From Chitinophaga japonensis (GTDB lineage Bacteria; Bacteroidota; Bacteroidia; Chitinophagales; Chitinophagaceae), in contig NZ_VLLG01000002.1 in assembly GCF_007830125.1 (NCBI RefSeq), positions 1,620,550 through 1,684,549 on the forward strand: 64,000 nucleotides of DNA, read 5' to 3'. Below the pieces are notes generated by a model. It worked only from the letters and a program-made list of their open reading frames with translations. It ran no database searches and was not told the DNA's origin. Positions 62,555 to 64,000 of the stretch are shown piece after piece. Within the stretch, counting starts at the first letter, position 1. The number at the start of each line of letters is the position of its first letter. A program made the position numbers and the translations under genes.

Positions 62555-63703
62555 ATGGCTATGAACATTTTGCTTGTTATAATAGGGTTGCTGGGCGCCG
62601 GTTACGGCCTGCTGCTGCTGTGGTATGGCCTCGGCTGGAAGCGGTTGCCCGTCTTTTCACCGGCTGCGCCGGTAAGCGGGCGTACCCGCGTCACCGTTAT
62701 TATACCTGCAAGGGATGAGGCGCAGAACCTGCCGCCCCTGCTGGAGGCCCTGCAACGGCAAACCTATCCTGCGGAGCTGCTGGAGATCATAGTGATAGAT
62801 GATTTCTCTGCGGATAATACCGAGCAGGTGGTCCGTGATTTCCCCGCAGCCAATGTACGGTTGCTGCGCCTGTCCGATCACCTGGACCGGGAGCAGCGCC
62901 TGAACTCCTTCAAGAAAAAAGCCATTGAAATAGCCGTAGGCCAGGCTACCGGTGCGCTAATTGTAACCACGGACGCGGACTGCGTTATGGGCCCGCAGTG
63001 GATGGAAACCCTGGTGCAGTACTACGAAACCCACGGGCGCAAATTTATTGCCGCCCCGGTGAGCTTTTACCAGGAGCGGAACTTTTTCAAGATACTGCAG
63101 TCCCTCGATTTTATGAACATGCAGGGCATTACCGGCGCGGTCACGCAATTGAAGATCGGCACTATGTGCAACGGCGCCAACCTGGCCTATGAAAAAGCAG
63201 TGTTTTATGAAGTGGGCGGCTTTAGTGGTATTGACAATATTGCTTCCGGCGACGACATGCTGCTGATGTATAAGGTATACCGCAGGTACCCGGATGGTAT
63301 TGGTTATCTCAAAAATGAGGCGGCCATTGTGCGCACGCTGCCTGTGGATACCTTAAAAGCGTTTATGCATCAGCGTATTCGCTGGTCGTCCAAGGCGGAC
63401 AAGTATGACGACAAGCGCCTTACCTGGATGCTGGCCGTGGTGTACCTCTGGAATGCCGCGCTGCTGCTGATGGGAATAGCGGCGGTGTTTTTCCCCCTGT
63501 GGTGGTACTGGCTGCTGATATTTTTGCTGTTTAAAATAACCGTGGAGTTGTATTTCATGGTGCCGGTGGCCCGCTTCTTCGGGAAAACCACTTTCCTGCT
63601 ATGGGTGATCCCGGGCCAGTTGTTCCACATCCCCTACATTGTAATAGCAGGCTGGCTGGGTAAGTTTGGTACTTACCAGTGGAAGGGACGAACGGTTAAT
63701 TAA
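62555..63703 (+). CDS. Membrane glycosyltransferase family 2
   Basis: 382 residues from ATG 62555; the Met at 62561 has the better AGGG spacing. One N-terminal membrane helix (about 3-24) precedes the GT-A domain: VIIPARDEAQNLPPLLEAL, metal-binding TTDADC, SGDDMLL and the acceptor motif QRIRWSSK, a QxxRW-like signature of inverting GT2 enzymes. Three C-terminal membrane helices follow (about 285-365). It should transfer a sugar onto a membrane or polysaccharide acceptor. The last residues (TVN) and stop run into the AATTAAT repeat. Confidence 0.92.
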   Translation: MAMNILLVIIGLLGAGYGLLLLWYGLGWKRLPVFSPAAPVSGRTRVTVIIPARDEAQNLPPLLEALQRQTYPAELLEIIVIDDFSADNTEQVVRDFPAANVRLLRLSDHLDREQRLNSFKKKAIEIAVGQATGALIVTTDADCVMGPQWMETLVQYYETHGRKFIAAPVSFYQERNFFKILQSLDFMNMQGITGAVTQLKIGTMCNGANLAYEKAVFYEVGGFSGIDNIASGDDMLLMYKVYRRYPDGIGYLKNEAAIVRTLPVDTLKAFMHQRIRWSSKADKYDDKRLTWMLAVVYLWNAALLLMGIAAVFFPLWWYWLLIFLLFKITVELYFMVPVARFFGKTTFLLWVIPGQLFHIPYIVIAGWLGKFGTYQWKGRTVN

Positions 63704-63799
63704 TAATTAACAGTTAATAATTAATAATACCTGTAGCACTTGTGTTTCGCTAAAACACCGGCATTACGATTATTAATTGTTAATTCTTAATTATTAATT
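63698..63799. repeat. Heptamer inverted repeat, AATTAAT family, copy 2
   Basis: 31-nt arms (63698-63728, 63769-63799), 28 of 31 matching, loop 40 nt. Units are AATTAAT, AATTAAC, AGTTAAT, AATTAAT plus AAT. It overlaps the stop codons of both convergent neighbours (63701-63703 and 63780-63782). Its loop (ACCTGTAGCAC...TTACG) resembles that of the copy at 57225-57328. Confidence 0.88.
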
Positions 63800-64000
63800 G
63801 CTTCAACTGCTCCGCAATCAATACAAACCAGATCACACTGCAAAACACCGCTTTCACCGCATAAGGTTCTACATACGTTCTTGCCAGTTTGTACGGAAAA
63901 ATCAGGTCCGTGGAGGAGAAGGAGGTGCACACCAGTGCCAGCAGCAGCAGCACCAGGTGAAAACCGCCGGGCCGCTGGGTAAAATACCAGATAGCGATGC
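63780..64000 (-). CDS. C-terminal part of an integral membrane protein, truncated by the window edge
   Basis: About 73 residues up to the TAA at 63780 are visible: two hydrophobic stretches (around FHLVLLLLALVCTSFSS and KAVFCSVIWFVLIA) with a soluble loop FPYKLARTYVEPY between them, then a tail QLIIKN encoded in the repeat arm. The family cannot be decided from this fragment. It is convergent with the GT2 gene, the AATTAAT repeat lying between them. Confidence 0.7.
   Translation of the reverse strand, partial: IAIWYFTQRPGGFHLVLLLLALVCTSFSSTDLIFPYKLARTYVEPYAVKAVFCSVIWFVLIAEQLKQLIIKN

Overview
The window reads as chromosomal DNA of a Bacteroidota bacterium, most likely family Chitinophagaceae (Chitinophaga-like); the genus is inferred. 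Supporting signs are a SusC/SusD pair with its ECF sigma and FecR anti-sigma genes, IPExxxVDY, DUF4290, DUF5522 and DUF4199 proteins, a Rho factor with a long acidic/lysine-rich N-terminal insertion, FSSC/FAAC-type lipoprotein signals, and promoters of the Bacteroidota form (TTTG, about 19-21 nt, TAnnTTTG). There is no rRNA operon, phage, transposase or CRISPR array. Both ends cut through genes.

Layout. 1-3085 (minus): a histidine kinase, a response regulator and a hybrid regulator-kinase joined by ATGA overlaps. 3346-10997 (mostly plus): a stress and DNA-integrity block with a YciF/DUF892 ferritin-like protein, a CinA-like amidohydrolase, a general-stress SDR, topoisomerase IB, and the NHEJ pair Ku-LigD. 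11045-12382: a sigma-54 response regulator, tail-to-tail with a ChrA-type transporter. 13714-17789 (minus): three oxidative-type proteins, namely a 2OG-Fe(II) oxygenase, a degenerate PAP2/haloperoxidase-like lipoprotein and a BBE-type FAD oxidase. 17980-31669: ExbD, AsnS, Rho, a 59-residue lipoprotein, a LytS/LytTR pair, small housekeeping proteins, TrmB, an unusual 141-nt tRNA-like gene, an Lrp regulator, an SDR with a hydrolase remnant behind it, and DUF4290-MurA. 31682-49169: Gmk, a CBS/CorC protein, a likely small RNA, TatC, RpiB, an M28 peptidase, an ECF sigma factor, UvrD, RecX, an omega-amidase, a VOC protein, NagA, a GT39-like transferase, ThiL, an inositol monophosphatase, GH3 and LysE. 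49272-56066: sigma, anti-sigma, SusC, SusD. 56154-64000: an orphan KorB, an AhpD-like protein, a cell-wall amidase, acyl-CoA dehydrogenase, an alpha/beta hydrolase, GT2 and a truncated membrane protein.

Three non-coding signals stand out. (1) Long inverted repeats sit in at least nine intergenic gaps. In most of them the arms are tandem 7-mers; the 7-mer sequence differs between loci but matches between the two arms of one locus. The elements abut or contain the stop codon of a neighbouring gene in most cases and sometimes encode its last residues. (2) A 141-nt tRNA-like gene at 27650-27790 (minus) has its own near-consensus promoter and terminator, a leucine-like body, an apparent GUC anticodon and a roughly 73-nt variable region. 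(3) A nested stem-loop RNA with its own promoter and terminator lies in the 568-nt gap upstream of tatC.
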